Position numbers and translations under genes: made by a program. Positions 8,280 to 18,226 of a stretch of DNA of 64,000 nucleotides are shown here, one piece after another. The DNA is from Peribacillus alkalitolerans (GTDB lineage: Bacteria > Bacillota > Bacilli > Bacillales > DSM-1321), in NCBI RefSeq assembly GCF_010882125.1, contig NZ_JAAGVZ010000015.1, positions 19,308-83,307 of the forward strand, read 5' to 3'. How positions within the stretch are numbered: position 1 is the first letter of the stretch; each line of letters starts with the position of its first letter. The notes below the pieces were generated by a model. That model made no database searches. It was not told the origin of the DNA and saw nothing but the letters and a program-made list of their open reading frames with translations.

Positions 8280-9218
8280 ATGACGCAAGGAAGGCGAATA
8301 GCTGAAGGTGGGGTATTACTGGCCATATTCAGTTTAATGATTTTTTTGTCTATCCAAATCCCTATTCTAGGAATTATTTTGATATTCTTTATGCCAGTTC
8401 CATTTATTTTGTTTGCAGCAAAGAATACGGTTTCTTGGTCGGTTGGCTTTGTTTTTATATCCGCATTGCTAGCAACATTATTCGGGACTTTGGTAGCGGC
8501 TCCAACAGCCATAATGATAGGATTGATGGGTATAACCGTTGGATCGTTTATTAACAGGAATAAACAAGCGCTTGATACATATATTGCAGCAGTACTTGTT
8601 TTCTTAGTAACGGTTATTTTATTTTATGGAGCAGCAGCGATATTCTTTGATTTTAATATTGTAAAAATCTCAATGGACATGACAAGAGATGCTATTTTAC
8701 AATCTCAAGAAATAATGAAAAATCTTGGGCAACCTGTGAACAAGGTTATATTGGAGCGATTCGATGCTGCCATGAAACTTGCTCAAACTCTTTTACCGAG
8801 TTTAATTGTAGTGTCTTCTATGATAATGGTAATGCTGTTTTTCTACGCAAGTAATCCTTTAGTCAAGCGGTTTAGTGGAAAGCGGATAGCTTTATTAGCG
8901 TTCCGAGAAATTCGTCTCCCTAAAAGTCTTTTATGGTATTATTTAATTGTTATGGGTGCTACTTATTTCATTAATCCTGCTCCAGAACAATTTTCGTATA
9001 CGGTATTGATGAATTTACTATTCATGCTTCAATTTTTCATGTTGCTACAAGGATATTCATTTATATTTTATTTTTGCCATGAAAAGAAGTGGGCGAAAGC
9101 GTTACCAATTAGCATCACCTTCCTATCATTAATCATGCCTATCCTTCTTTTTTTCGTACGATTTTTAGGTATAATTGATTTAGGCTTTAATTTAAGAGAA
9201 AAGATTCAAAAGAAGTAA
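8280..9218 (+). CDS. yybS: DUF2232 membrane protein YybS
   Basis: 312 residues with about eight hydrophobic helices; the family belongs to the large group of ECF/ABC-importer-like substrate-binding membrane proteins, but the substrate is unknown. The start MTQGRRIAEGGVLLAIF at 8280 follows AAAGGAGTGGGAGCT; an in-frame ATG at 8262 precedes that site. It is the first gene of yybS-gdpP-rplI, the order seen in B. subtilis. Confidence 0.85.
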   Translation: MTQGRRIAEGGVLLAIFSLMIFLSIQIPILGIILIFFMPVPFILFAAKNTVSWSVGFVFISALLATLFGTLVAAPTAIMIGLMGITVGSFINRNKQALDTYIAAVLVFLVTVILFYGAAAIFFDFNIVKISMDMTRDAILQSQEIMKNLGQPVNKVILERFDAAMKLAQTLLPSLIVVSSMIMVMLFFYASNPLVKRFSGKRIALLAFREIRLPKSLLWYYLIVMGATYFINPAPEQFSYTVLMNLLFMLQFFMLLQGYSFIFYFCHEKKWAKALPISITFLSLIMPILLFFVRFLGIIDLGFNLREKIQKK

Positions 9219-9265
9219 CCAAATAGGAGCTTTTCTTCATAGAAGTGCTTTTAGGAGCTGAAAGT

Positions 9266-11239
9266 ATGCCATCATATCTGAAAAACCAATCATTTCGATA
9301 TCCTATTTATGGCCTAATAGGAGTAGTTCTGGTCCTTTTAATGATTTTAACCTATTACCAGTGGATCATCGGAATTATCGGTTTTGTTCTGATAGCCGGA
9401 TTGTTTTATATGCTTTTTAGACTGGAATCAGAAAACCGGAAGGAAACAGAGGAGTATATCTCCACGCTTTCTTATCGATTGAAAAAAGTTGGCGAAGAAG
9501 CCTTATTGGAAATGCCAATTGGGATCATGCTAATTAATGATGAAAATTATATTGAATGGACCAACCCATTCATGGCGTCCTGCTTTAACGAGGATACACT
9601 AGCCGGACGATCACTATATGATGTCGCAGAAACTCTTATTCCATTTGTGAAACAGGAAGTCGAAATCGAGACCATCACTCTCTATGATCGTAAATTCAAA
9701 GTCATCCATAAACGGGAAGAGCGTTTATTGTACTTCTTCGACGTAACGGAACAGGTGGAAATCGAGAAATTATATGAAGACGAGCGTACTGTGATATCAA
9801 TTATTTTCCTGGATAATTACGACGAACTGACACAAGGGATGGATGACCAACGTAGAAGTAGTATAAACAGCTTAGTGACATCCTTATTGGATAAATGGGC
9901 GAAAGACAATGGAGTATTCTTGAAAAGAACATCTTCTGATCGATTTATTGGAATTTTCAATGAACACATCCTTCAACTTCTTGAAAAAGGGAAGTTTACA
10001 ATACTAGATGAAATTAGGGAAACGACCACAAAACAAAATGTTCCCTTAACATTAAGTATAGGTGTAGGTTCTGGTGTTTCATCCCTCCCAGAGCTTGGGC
10101 TTTTGGCTCAGTCCAGTCTAGATTTGGCACTAGGACGAGGTGGAGACCAGGTTGCCATCAAATTGACCAATGGAAAAGTAAAATTCTATGGTGGAAAAAC
10201 GAATCCTGTGGAAAAACGAACAAGGGTACGTGCACGTGTCATTTCCCATGCTTTGAAGGATATCATTGTTGATAGTGATAAAGTAATCGTAATGGGTCAT
10301 AAATTCCCTGACATGGATGCTATTGGGGCAGCTATCGGGATCCAAAAAGTTGCACAGATGAACGAGCGAGAAGCTTATATTGTATTAAACACTCAGGAAA
10401 TCGATACAGGTGTCCAACGATTAATCGGGGAAATTAAAAATAAGCCTGAACTGTATTCTCGCTTCATAAGTCCAGAAAATGCTTTAGAAATGATTACAGA
10501 TGATACGCTGTTAGTTGTAGTAGATACACATAAACCATCCATGCTAATTGAGGAGAGAATTTTACGAGCCACTGAGAAGGTCGTGGTGATTGACCATCAC
10601 CGTAGAGGGGAAGAATTCATCAATCACGCGCTACTCGTCTATATGGAACCGTATGCTTCCTCTACAGCTGAACTCGTGACGGAGCTTTTGGAATATCAGC
10701 CAAAACGAGGTAAAATTGATATGCTAGAAGCCACAGCCTTGCTAGCTGGAATTATAGTGGATACTAAAAGCTTTACTCTTCGCACTGGGTCTCGTACCTT
10801 CGACGCTGCATCTTATTTACGTGCTCGTGGCGCTGACACCGTTTTGGTACAAAAGTTTTTAAAGGAAGACGTTGATACGTATATTAAACGATCGAAGTTA
10901 ATTGAAACTGTTGAATTCTATAAAGAAGGAATCGCAATTGCGAGAGGCAATAAAGAACAAATCAATGAACAAATTTTAATTGCTCAAGCAGCGGATACCC
11001 TTCTTACCATGGATGGAGTCATTGCATCCTTTGTTATTTCCTACAGAGAGGAAAATATGGTAGGAATCAGTGCCAGATCACTTGGAGATGTGAACGTCCA
11101 GATCATCATGGAGGACTTGGAAGGTGGAGGGCATTTAACCAATGCAGCCACCCAGCTTTATGGTATCTCAATTGAAGAAGCCGAACAGAGGCTAAAACTA
11201 GCTATAAATCAGTATTTGGAAGGGAGTCAAAAGGAATGA
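9266..11239 (+). CDS. gdpP: Cyclic-di-AMP phosphodiesterase GdpP
   Basis: 657 residues (B. subtilis GdpP has 659). Order: two membrane helices (about 13-50), a PAS-like domain (about 60-150) that binds heme in the family, a degenerate GGDEF domain (about 170-305), a DHH domain ([13 protein letters not shown] near 343; IDHH near 442-445) and a DHHA1 domain with GGGHLTNAA near 620. The metal-binding Asp and His residues are present, so it should hydrolyse c-di-AMP to pApA and thereby tune potassium and cell-wall homeostasis. The ATG at 9266 follows AGGAGCTGAAAG. It overlaps rplI by 4 bases. Confidence 0.95.
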   Translation: MPSYLKNQSFRYPIYGLIGVVLVLLMILTYYQWIIGIIGFVLIAGLFYMLFRLESENRKETEEYISTLSYRLKKVGEEALLEMPIGIMLINDENYIEWTNPFMASCFNEDTLAGRSLYDVAETLIPFVKQEVEIETITLYDRKFKVIHKREERLLYFFDVTEQVEIEKLYEDERTVISIIFLDNYDELTQGMDDQRRSSINSLVTSLLDKWAKDNGVFLKRTSSDRFIGIFNEHILQLLEKGKFTILDEIRETTTKQNVPLTLSIGVGSGVSSLPELGLLAQSSLDLALGRGGDQVAIKLTNGKVKFYGGKTNPVEKRTRVRARVISHALKDIIVDSDKVIVMGHKFPDMDAIGAAIGIQKVAQMNEREAYIVLNTQEIDTGVQRLIGEIKNKPELYSRFISPENALEMITDDTLLVVVDTHKPSMLIEERILRATEKVVVIDHHRRGEEFINHALLVYMEPYASSTAELVTELLEYQPKRGKIDMLEATALLAGIIVDTKSFTLRTGSRTFDAASYLRARGADTVLVQKFLKEDVDTYIKRSKLIETVEFYKEGIAIARGNKEQINEQILIAQAADTLLTMDGVIASFVISYREENMVGISARSLGDVNVQIIMEDLEGGGHLTNAATQLYGISIEEAEQRLKLAINQYLEGSQKE

Positions 11240-11685
11240 AAGTAATATTCTTAAAAGACGTAAAAGGTAAAGGGAAAAAAGGCGAAATTAAAAATGTAGC
11301 GGATGGATATGCTCAAAACTTTCTTATTAAGCAAGGGTTAGCAGTAGAGGCTTCCAATGCTAACATGAGCAAGTTAGAAGGCCAAAAGAATAAGGAAAAA
11401 CAATTGGCAGCTGAAGAGCTTGAAAACGCAAAGGAACTAAAAGACAAGTTAGAGAAAATCACAGTTGAAATTCAAGCAAAAGCTGGCGATGGTGGACGCC
11501 TATTCGGATCGATCACGACTAAACAAGTTGCTGAAGAACTACAAGCAAAACATGGCATTAAAATCGACAAACGTAAAATGGAACTGAATGAAGGCATTCG
11601 TTCCCTAGGACATACAAAAATTCCTGTGAAGCTTCATTCAGAAGTCCAAGCAACTTTGACAGTTGCTGTGAAGGAAATTAAATAA
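11236..11685 (+). CDS. rplI: 50S ribosomal protein L9
   Basis: 149 residues, exactly the family length, beginning [17 protein letters not shown], the N-terminal rRNA-binding domain, followed by the long connecting helix and the C-terminal domain ([15 protein letters not shown]). The start overlaps the gdpP stop (ATGA), which implies translational coupling. AAAGGA lies upstream inside gdpP. A strong terminator follows. Confidence 0.97.
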   Translation: MKVIFLKDVKGKGKKGEIKNVADGYAQNFLIKQGLAVEASNANMSKLEGQKNKEKQLAAEELENAKELKDKLEKITVEIQAKAGDGGRLFGSITTKQVAEELQAKHGIKIDKRKMELNEGIRSLGHTKIPVKLHSEVQATLTVAVKEIK

Positions 11686-11750
11686 CGAACACTTGTATCA
11701 TATTATTTTAACCAGAAAATAGCTCTTTACCCTTGAAAGTAAAACCTGTA

Positions 11751-11802
11751 AAATGTGATGGAGCCCATCTATTCTTAGTTTGGGCTCATCACATTTTTTT
11801 TT
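11751..11802 (+). terminator. Terminator after rplI
   Basis: AAATGTGATGGAGCCCA pairs with TGGGCTCATCACATTT (one base bulged), followed by a T run. A second short hairpin, CTCGCC/GGCGAG with GTTTTC after it, lies at about 11866-11887 upstream of dnaC. Confidence 0.88.
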
Positions 11803-11976
11803 ATTCTTTATAAAAGCGCAAATTGACAGGGAACAAAATAAAAAGAAGTCTTGTCATTATCTTAAGCTCGCCAAATGGCGAGTTTTCTAATGCTTCATAA
11901 AACAGATTTAAGCTAATAAATTTAAAGCACTTTATATATATTTTTCTTTCTATTATCAAAGATGGGAGGTACACAC

Positions 11977-13341
11977 ATGAATGAAATATTTCGCGATCGT
12001 ATACCACCGCAAAATATAGAAGCCGAGCAGGCTGTACTGGGAGCCGTATTCCTTGAGCCTTCTTCTTTAACTCTTGCTTCTGAGGTTTTGATACCTGAAG
12101 ATTTTTATCGTACATCTCACCAAAAGATTTTTAATGTCATGCTGACGTTGAATGATAATGGCAAGGCTGTCGATTTAGTTACGGTTACGGAAGAACTAGC
12201 GGCCTCCAAAAACCTTGAGGAAGTTGGGGGAGTCATATATTTGAGTGAATTGGCAAACTCAGTGCCAACCGCTGCAAATATTGAATATTACGCTCGTATT
12301 GTGGAAGAAAAGTCCCTTCTTCGTCGATTGATTCGTACAGCAACGAATATTGCCCAGGACGGCTACAGTCGTGAAGACGAAGTAGAAAGCCTTTTAAGTG
12401 AAGCGGAAAAAAACATTATGGAAGTAGCCCAACGAAAGAATGCGGGTGCTTTCCAAAATATTAAAGATGTCCTTGTCAAAACGTATGATAATATCGAGGA
12501 GTTAGCGAACCGTAAAGGAGATATTACCGGAATACCAACTGGGTTTTCTGAGTTGGATAGAATGACGGCAGGATTTCAACGCAATGACTTGATTATTGTG
12601 GCTGCCCGTCCTTCGGTAGGTAAAACGGCCTTCGCCTTGAATATCGCTCAAAACGTCGCCACGAAAACAGACGAAAATGTTGCGATATTCAGTCTGGAGA
12701 TGGGTGCTGAGCAGCTAGTAATGCGTATGCTTTGTGCAGAGGGGAATATTAATGCACAAGGATTGAGGACAGGCTCATTAACCGATGAAGATTGGCGAAA
12801 GCTGACGATGGCAATGGGAAGTCTCTCGAATGCCGGGATTTTTATTGACGATACACCAGGGATTCGAATCAGTGATATCCGTGCTAAGTGCCGTCGACTT
12901 AAACAAGAGCAGGGATTAGGAATGGTACTGATCGATTACTTGCAATTGATTCAAGGAAGCGGCCGTTCTGGAGAGAATAGACAACAGGAAGTATCAGAGA
13001 TTTCACGTTCCCTTAAGGAACTTGCCCGTGAACTAAAAGTACCTGTTATTGCCTTATCACAGCTATCTCGTGGGGTAGAACAACGTCAAGATAAGAGACC
13101 GATGATGTCAGATATCCGTGAATCAGGAAGTATCGAGCAGGATGCGGATATTGTAGCCTTCTTATATCGTGATGACTATTACGATAAAGAATCAGAGAAT
13201 AAGAATATTATAGAAATAATAATAGCTAAGCAACGTAATGGCCCGGTAGGAACTGTTTCACTTGCTTTTGTAAAAGAGTACAATAAATTCGTAAACCTGG
13301 AACGTCGTTTTGATGATGACGCAATTCCACCAGGAGCTTAA
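11977..13341 (+). CDS. dnaC: Replicative DNA helicase (DnaB type)
   Basis: 454 residues. An N-terminal helical domain (RIPPQNIEAEQAVLG) and the RecA-like helicase domain are complete, with Walker A ARPSVGKTAFALN near residue 208-220, Walker B LIDYLQLI and the arginine-finger region. It is a hexameric 5'-3' helicase loaded by DnaI; B. subtilis calls it DnaC. Start chosen at ATG 11977 (MNEIFRDRIPP) after GGGAGGT; an upstream in-frame start at 11962 adds MGGTH without a site. Terminators on both sides make it monocistronic. Confidence 0.97.
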   Translation: MNEIFRDRIPPQNIEAEQAVLGAVFLEPSSLTLASEVLIPEDFYRTSHQKIFNVMLTLNDNGKAVDLVTVTEELAASKNLEEVGGVIYLSELANSVPTAANIEYYARIVEEKSLLRRLIRTATNIAQDGYSREDEVESLLSEAEKNIMEVAQRKNAGAFQNIKDVLVKTYDNIEELANRKGDITGIPTGFSELDRMTAGFQRNDLIIVAARPSVGKTAFALNIAQNVATKTDENVAIFSLEMGAEQLVMRMLCAEGNINAQGLRTGSLTDEDWRKLTMAMGSLSNAGIFIDDTPGIRISDIRAKCRRLKQEQGLGMVLIDYLQLIQGSGRSGENRQQEVSEISRSLKELARELKVPVIALSQLSRGVEQRQDKRPMMSDIRESGSIEQDADIVAFLYRDDYYDKESENKNIIEIIIAKQRNGPVGTVSLAFVKEYNKFVNLERRFDDDAIPPGA

Positions 13342-13344
13342 AAG

Positions 13345-13378
13345 AAGCGCTTCTTCGTATTGAAGAGGTGCTTTTTTA
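13345..13378 (+). terminator. Terminator after dnaC
   Basis: AAGCGCTTCTTC pairs imperfectly with GAAGAGGTGCTT around GTATT, followed by TTTTTATAT. Confidence 0.75.
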
Positions 13379-13438
13379 TATACACAGAAAATCGCTAAAA
13401 ATGGCAATATTATTCTACTTATCTCTTAAAAAAAGGAT

Positions 13439-13516
13439 AATAACGAACAAAAAATAATATTATTCTACTAATTGTTCGGATTCAGGTTGACTTCCATTCG
13501 TTTTTGTTGTTAAAAT
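13439..13516 (+). promoter_or_regulatory. PurR operator (two inverted PurBoxes) and purA promoter
   Basis: PurBox 1 is AATAACGAACAAA (13439-13451). PurBox 2, on the other strand at 13471-13483, reads GAATCCGAACAAT; the two differ from AWWWCCGAACWWT by two bases and one base. They are in the opposed arrangement seen at B. subtilis PurR targets. TTGACT (13487-13492) and TAAAAT (13511-13516) are the likely -35 and -10, just downstream. Adenine-nucleotide demand, through PRPP and PurR, should control purA. Confidence 0.75.
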
Positions 13517-13581
13517 GAGTATGTTTGAAAAGAGGCAGATTTTAAAAATCGCCGATCGTGAACCTTTGGAGGTGCAAGGAT

Positions 13582-14874
13582 ATGTCATCAGTAGTTGTTG
13601 TGGGAACACAATGGGGAGATGAAGGTAAAGGTAAAATCACAGACTTTTTGTCTGAGCATGCTGAGGCAATTGCCCGTTATCAAGGTGGTAACAATGCGGG
13701 TCACACAATCAAGTTTAATGGTGAAACATACAAGCTTCATTTGATTCCATCTGGTATTTTCTACAGTGATAAAATTTGTGTAATCGGGAACGGAATGGTT
13801 GTCGATCCAAAAGCGTTACTTAAGGAATTAGCGTATCTTCATGAACGAGGAATTACTACAGACAATTTACGCATTAGTAATCGTGCCCATGTCATTCTTC
13901 CATATCATTTAAAATTAGATGAAGTAGAGGAAGAGCGCAAAGGAGCAAATAAAATTGGAACGACGAAGAAGGGGATTGGCCCAGCTTATATGGATAAAGC
14001 AGCCCGTATGGGAATCCGCATGGCAGACCTTCTGGATCGTGAAGTGTTTGAAGAAAAACTTACACATAACTTAAACGAAAAAAATCGCTTGTTGGAAAAA
14101 TTCTATGAGACAGAAGGTTTCCAATTAGAAGATATCTTAGATGAATATTACGACTACGGACAGCAAATCAAGAAATATGTATGTGATACGTCAGTAGTGT
14201 TGAATGATGCTCTAGATGAAGGACGTCGTGTCCTTTTTGAAGGCGCTCAAGGCGTAATGCTTGATATCGATCAAGGAACATACCCATTCGTTACATCTTC
14301 CAATCCTGTGGCTGGAGGAGTTACAATTGGTTCGGGTGTAGGACCAACAAAGATTAATCATGTAGTTGGAGTTTCAAAAGCTTACACAACTCGTGTAGGT
14401 GATGGTCCATTCCCGACTGAATTGGACAATGAGATCGGTCACCAAATCCGTGAAGTTGGACGCGAATATGGAACAACAACAGGTCGCCCACGACGTGTGG
14501 GATGGTTTGACTCAGTCGTAGTTCGACATGCTCGCCGAGTAAGTGGTATCACAGACCTATCACTTAATTCCATTGATGTCCTTACAGGTATTGAGACATT
14601 AAAAATTTGCGTGGCTTATCGTCATAATGGAGAGGTTATTGAGGAGTTCCCAGCGAGCTTAAAGACCCTTTCTCAGTGTGAGCCAGTTTATGAAGAGCTT
14701 CCAGGTTGGACAGAAGATATTACTGGATGTAAATCTTTAAATGAACTTCCTGAAAATGCTCGCCATTATTTAGAACGCATTTCTCAACTGACAGGCATTC
14801 CATTATCAATTTTCTCTGTAGGACCAGATCGTTCACAAACGAATGTAGTGAACAATCCTTGGAGACAAATGTAA
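13582..14874 (+). CDS. purA: Adenylosuccinate synthetase
   Basis: 430 residues, identical in length to B. subtilis PurA. It converts IMP and aspartate to adenylosuccinate with GTP, the first committed step to AMP. The GTP-binding loop [11 protein letters not shown] (residues 7-17), the catalytic NNAGHT motif (about 38-43), [11 protein letters not shown] and the C-terminal guanine-binding SVGPDR are intact. ATG 13582 follows TTTGGAGGTGCAAGGAT. Regulated by the PurBoxes upstream. A terminator follows before the tRNA cluster. Confidence 0.97.
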   Translation: MSSVVVVGTQWGDEGKGKITDFLSEHAEAIARYQGGNNAGHTIKFNGETYKLHLIPSGIFYSDKICVIGNGMVVDPKALLKELAYLHERGITTDNLRISNRAHVILPYHLKLDEVEEERKGANKIGTTKKGIGPAYMDKAARMGIRMADLLDREVFEEKLTHNLNEKNRLLEKFYETEGFQLEDILDEYYDYGQQIKKYVCDTSVVLNDALDEGRRVLFEGAQGVMLDIDQGTYPFVTSSNPVAGGVTIGSGVGPTKINHVVGVSKAYTTRVGDGPFPTELDNEIGHQIREVGREYGTTTGRPRRVGWFDSVVVRHARRVSGITDLSLNSIDVLTGIETLKICVAYRHNGEVIEEFPASLKTLSQCEPVYEELPGWTEDITGCKSLNELPENARHYLERISQLTGIPLSIFSVGPDRSQTNVVNNPWRQM

Positions 14875-14875
14875 A

Positions 14876-14918
14876 AAGGAAGAGGATGTTTCCGTTTAGG
14901 ATACATCCTCTTTTTTTT
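14876..14918 (+). terminator. Terminator after purA
   Basis: AAGAGGATGT pairs with ACATCCTCTT, followed by nine T. The space to 15093 carries a possible tRNA promoter, TTGCTT (14992-14997) and GATACT (15014-15019) with 16 bases between. Confidence 0.85.
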
Positions 14919-15093
14919 TGACTGAAAATATGAGATGGAGAATTTGAGGAAAGATATTGTCTAGGCAATAATAATTTTTTGAAAAATACTATTGCTTTAG
15001 GGTTAGTATCTATGATACTATTAAAAACGTCGCTGGTAACTTATTATAAAAGCTAGTTATACGAATACAATGATTCGTATAGTAACTTTACTT

Positions 15094-15169
15094 GAGCCAT
15101 TAGCTCAGTCGGTAGAGCATCTGACTTTTAATCAGAGGGTCGGAGGTTCGAATCCTCCATGGCTCACCA
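15094..15169 (+). tRNA. tRNA-Lys (anticodon TTT)
   Basis: 76 bases. The acceptor stem GAGCCAT pairs with ATGGCTC; the anticodon stem TCTGA/TCAGA encloses CTTTTAA, giving TTT; the T loop GGTTCGAATCC is canonical. CCA is encoded. First gene of a four-tRNA cluster. Confidence 0.96.
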
Positions 15170-15183
15170 GTTTTCTTATTTAC

Positions 15184-15255
15184 GGCCCGTTGGTCAAGCG
15201 GTTAAGACACCGCCCTTTCACGGCGGTAACACGGGTTCGAATCCCGTACGGGTCA
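15184..15255 (+). tRNA. tRNA-Glu (anticodon TTC)
   Basis: 72 bases without encoded CCA. GGCCCGT pairs with ACGGGTC (one G-U); the anticodon stem CCGCC/GGCGG encloses CTTTCAC, giving TTC; the T arm GGGTTCGAATCCC is present. Confidence 0.95.
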
Positions 15256-15264
15256 TTGGCACAT

Positions 15265-15316
15265 ATAAATAATGAGCAAGTGGCTGGCAAGGACGGCTTC
15301 CTTGCTCGTTATTTAT
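15265..15316. other. Long hairpin between tRNA-Glu and tRNA-Asp
   Basis: A 16-bp stem (ATAAATAATGAGCAAG, 15265-15280, with its complement at 15301-15316, one G-U pair) encloses a 20-base loop. There is no T run, so it may be a processing signal of the tRNA transcript or a relic terminator. Confidence 0.6.
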
Positions 15317-15333
15317 CCTAATGCATAAATCTT

Positions 15334-15409
15334 GGTTCCGTGGTGTAGCGGTTAACATGCCTGCCTGTCACGCAGGAGATCGCGGGTTCGATTCCCGTCG
15401 GGACCGCCA
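15334..15409 (+). tRNA. tRNA-Asp (anticodon GTC)
   Basis: 76 bases with encoded CCA. GGTTCCG pairs with CGGGACC; the anticodon stem CCTGC/GCAGG encloses CTGTCAC, giving GTC. Discriminator G. Confidence 0.96.
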
Positions 15410-15497
15410 TTTACTTTTACATAAATTTATCTCGGTAGCTTCCTGAGTTGGGGACAAAGGATAACAAAATAAAGGTAGCGGCGAAATATCTTAATAT

Positions 15498-15570
15498 GGC
15501 TCGGTAGCTCAGTCGGTAGAGCAAAGGACTGAAAATCCTTGTGTCGGCGGTTCGATTCCGTCCCGAGCCA
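15498..15570 (+). tRNA. tRNA-Phe (anticodon GAA)
   Basis: 73 bases without encoded CCA. GGCTCGG pairs with CCGAGCC; the anticodon stem AAGGA/TCCTT encloses CTGAAAA, giving GAA. Last tRNA before the terminator. Confidence 0.96.
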
Positions 15571-15576
15571 TCCTTC

Positions 15577-15606
15577 AAAACACTGATTTCATCAGTGTTT
15601 TTTATT
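15577..15606 (+). terminator. Terminator of the tRNA cluster
   Basis: AAAACACTGAT pairs with ATCAGTGTTTT around TTC, followed by TTATTTT. The stretch 15607-15854 to the next gene carries the WalR-like site and little else that I can name. Confidence 0.88.
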
Positions 15607-15681
15607 TTACAAAAATTACATCAAACTTCTTGTCATAGTGTTATCCGTTGGTATTTTTTTCACATTATGAGTCTTTTTACC

Positions 15682-15698
15682 TGTAATATAGATGTCAT
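15682..15698 (+). promoter_or_regulatory. WalR-like binding site
   Basis: TGTAAT, five bases, TGTCAT: the WalR consensus TGTWAH-N5-TGTWAH with one mismatch. It lies about 155 bases before the M23 hydrolase gene, a typical WalR target class, and the walRK genes follow that gene directly. Confidence 0.5.
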
Positions 15699-15854
15699 CT
15701 TTTATACAGTTATATTACAAATTGACTACGTTCCTCAAATATTAATTTTTCTATGTTAAATTAGTAGAGGCTATCATAGGCAGTAACTCTACGACCTAAA
15801 TACATAGAGATAAACCTTCCATTGAGAGGGTGAAGTATAGTATAGGGGGAAGTA

Positions 15855-17300
15855 ATGGTGTTTATAAAAGATATAAAGGTGGGGAAGAGTGCCAATAAAG
15901 TCTTCTTTAAGGCTGCGGCTTTGACGTTCGCGTTGTCTTCTTTGACTTTCCATCATGGATTCGCAAAAGAAAATAAAGAAATATCCACTATTTATCATGT
16001 ATATTTACAAGATAAATATGTAGGGAGATTATCAGATACTGATGCTTATAAAAAGCTCTTACAAAATAAAATAGAAGCAGCAGAAAAGAAATATCCTCAA
16101 TTGGAATTCGGTGCTGATCAAGATATTGCTTTCATAGAAGAAAAAGTTTTTGAGCGCAATCATCAAAGCAAAAAAGTATTAGATGTTTTGGATAAAGAAA
16201 TGACTGTAGATGCAAAGGCCTTTGCCATTACAGTAGATGGTCAACCAATTGCTTATGTAGAAGATAGAATTTCTGCTAATCAAGCATTAAAAACTCTACA
16301 ATTACAGTACGTGTCAGGGCAAGAGTTGGCAGTCGCAGAAGAACGAAAGAAACAGGCAGTGACAGTTTCTCCATTAACTGCACCTGGCTCTCGAGTATCA
16401 GATGTTAGATTTACTAAACTGACTGATATCAAAGAAACCTATGTAGATCCAGATAATATTCTTGATGTTCAAAAGGCTCTGACTTTGATTAATAAAGGCA
16501 CTCTTGAAGAGAAAAAATATCCAGTCAAAGACGGTGATGTGCTAGGCAGCATAGCTAGTGCCCATAACTTGGATATGAAAACATTGCTTGCTTTAAATCC
16601 AGGGTTAACGGAAGATTCCTTGATTAAAATTGGGATGAGTCTCAATGTAACGGTTACTAAGCCTTTGGTAGAAGTAGTCGTGGATAAGGAAGTATTCCGT
16701 GAGCAACCTATTCCTTTTGAAAAACAAGTCGTAGAAGATCCTAAACTACCAAAGGGAGAAACGAAGACGAAGCAGGAAGGGAAAAATGGTCGGAAGTCAG
16801 TTTATCTATCTATCAGAGAAATAAATGGAAAACCTTCTGCTCAGAATGTAATATCTGAAAAGATTGTTGAAGATGCAGTTCCTCAAATTATGGTTAGAGG
16901 GACTAAAGTGATTCCTTCTCGTGGCAGCGGAAAGTTATCATGGCCAGCTGTGGGAGGATACATTTCCAGTAAAATGGGACATCGTTGGGGTAAAATGCAT
17001 AAAGGAATCGATATTGCTCGTCCAAGTGACCGAACGATTAAAGCAGCAGATAATGGTGTCGTTACCTTTGCTGGAAAAGATGGCGGGTACGGAAATAAAA
17101 TTGAAATTAGCCATAATAACGGTATGGTTACTCATTATGCTCATCTGGCTAGTATAGACGTAAATGTAGGTGATGTAGTAGAGAGTGGATCGAAAATCGG
17201 AGTGATGGGGTCTACAGGTCATTCCACAGGTTTACATCTTCACTTCGAAGTCATAAAAAATGGCAAGCTTGTTGACCCACTTTCCTATTTGAATAGATAA
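15855..17300 (+). CDS. Secreted cell-wall hydrolase with LysM, G5 and M23 domains
   Basis: 481 residues. A signal peptide with hydrophobic core near residues 20-36 is followed by a variable helical region, a LysM module (about 212-265, containing VKDGDVLGSIASAHNLD), a G5-like domain (about 265-350) and a C-terminal M23 peptidase (about 370-475). The zinc ligands are seen in HKGIDIARP and HLHFEV, with HYAHL between them. It should cut peptide cross-links in peptidoglycan. GGGGGAAG precedes the ATG. Its place just before walRK and the WalR-like site suggest control by the wall-sensing system. A terminator separates it from walR. Confidence 0.88.
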   Translation: MVFIKDIKVGKSANKVFFKAAALTFALSSLTFHHGFAKENKEISTIYHVYLQDKYVGRLSDTDAYKKLLQNKIEAAEKKYPQLEFGADQDIAFIEEKVFERNHQSKKVLDVLDKEMTVDAKAFAITVDGQPIAYVEDRISANQALKTLQLQYVSGQELAVAEERKKQAVTVSPLTAPGSRVSDVRFTKLTDIKETYVDPDNILDVQKALTLINKGTLEEKKYPVKDGDVLGSIASAHNLDMKTLLALNPGLTEDSLIKIGMSLNVTVTKPLVEVVVDKEVFREQPIPFEKQVVEDPKLPKGETKTKQEGKNGRKSVYLSIREINGKPSAQNVISEKIVEDAVPQIMVRGTKVIPSRGSGKLSWPAVGGYISSKMGHRWGKMHKGIDIARPSDRTIKAADNGVVTFAGKDGGYGNKIEISHNNGMVTHYAHLASIDVNVGDVVESGSKIGVMGSTGHSTGLHLHFEVIKNGKLVDPLSYLNR

Positions 17301-17304
17301 CTAT

Positions 17305-17338
17305 GAAGTCCTCGGATATAACTCCGGGGACTTTTTAA
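17305..17338 (+). terminator. Terminator after the M23 hydrolase gene
   Basis: AAGTCCTCGGA pairs with TCCGGGGACTT (two G-U pairs) and is followed by TTTAAA. The 170 bases after it must hold the walR promoter. Confidence 0.75.
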
Positions 17339-17511
17339 AATAGACCATAATGGATAATGAGCGAAGACCTTTACCCAAAAAGATGAATTCATGTTAAAGT
17401 AATAATGGGTACATATAAATTTTTTTATAAAAGAAACATCTTTATGATATACGATTTTATATGAATGGTCTTTTTGTATGAGAGTAAACTGAATTTAAAG
17501 GAGTCGAATGT

Positions 17512-18222
17512 ATGGATAAAAAAATCCTTGTAGTAGATGATGAAAAACCGATTGCAGACATCCTGCAATTCAATTTGAAAAAAGAAGGTTTTGATGTTCA
17601 TTGTGCCTATGATGGTAATGAAGCACTTGAAATGGTTGAAGAACTTAAACCAGATTTAATCTTATTGGATATCATGTTGCCACAAAGGGATGGTATGGAA
17701 GTGTGCCGTGAAGTACGCAAAAAATATGAAATCCCAATCATTATGCTGACAGCAAAGGATTCCGAAATTGATAAAGTTCTAGGGCTTGAGTTAGGTGCGG
17801 ACGATTATGTAACAAAGCCTTTTAGTACGAGAGAATTAATTGCCCGTGTAAAAGCGAATTTACGCCGTCAACAGGCAATCGTGAATTCAAGCCAAGAAGA
17901 AGAGGAAACAAGGGAAATCACGGTTGGAGCATTAACGATACATCCTGATGCTTATGTAGTGTCTAAGCGTGGTGAAACCATCGAGCTAACTCATCGTGAA
18001 TTTGAACTATTGCATTATTTAGCCAAACATATAGGACAGGTAATGACACGTGAGCACTTATTGCAAACGGTGTGGGGCTATGATTATTATGGTGATGTTC
18101 GAACAGTAGATGTTACAGTAAGAAGATTACGTGAAAAAATAGAGGATAATCCAAGCCATCCAGGCTGGATTGTGACAAGAAGAGGGGTAGGCTACTACCT
18201 TCGTAACCCAGAGCAGGAGTAA
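17512..18222 (+). CDS. walR: Essential response regulator WalR (YycF)
   Basis: 236 residues, OmpR class. The receiver domain holds the acidic pair VDDE and the phospho-acceptor in LILLDIMLP (D near 53); the winged-helix domain (about 135-230) ends TRRGVGYYL. WalR controls autolysin and wall-metabolism genes. AAAGGAGTC stands 8 bases before the ATG. First gene of walRKHIJ, all on one strand with overlaps or tiny gaps. Confidence 0.97.
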   Translation: MDKKILVVDDEKPIADILQFNLKKEGFDVHCAYDGNEALEMVEELKPDLILLDIMLPQRDGMEVCREVRKKYEIPIIMLTAKDSEIDKVLGLELGADDYVTKPFSTRELIARVKANLRRQQAIVNSSQEEEETREITVGALTIHPDAYVVSKRGETIELTHREFELLHYLAKHIGQVMTREHLLQTVWGYDYYGDVRTVDVTVRRLREKIEDNPSHPGWIVTRRGVGYYLRNPEQE

Positions 18223-18226
18223 GTAA

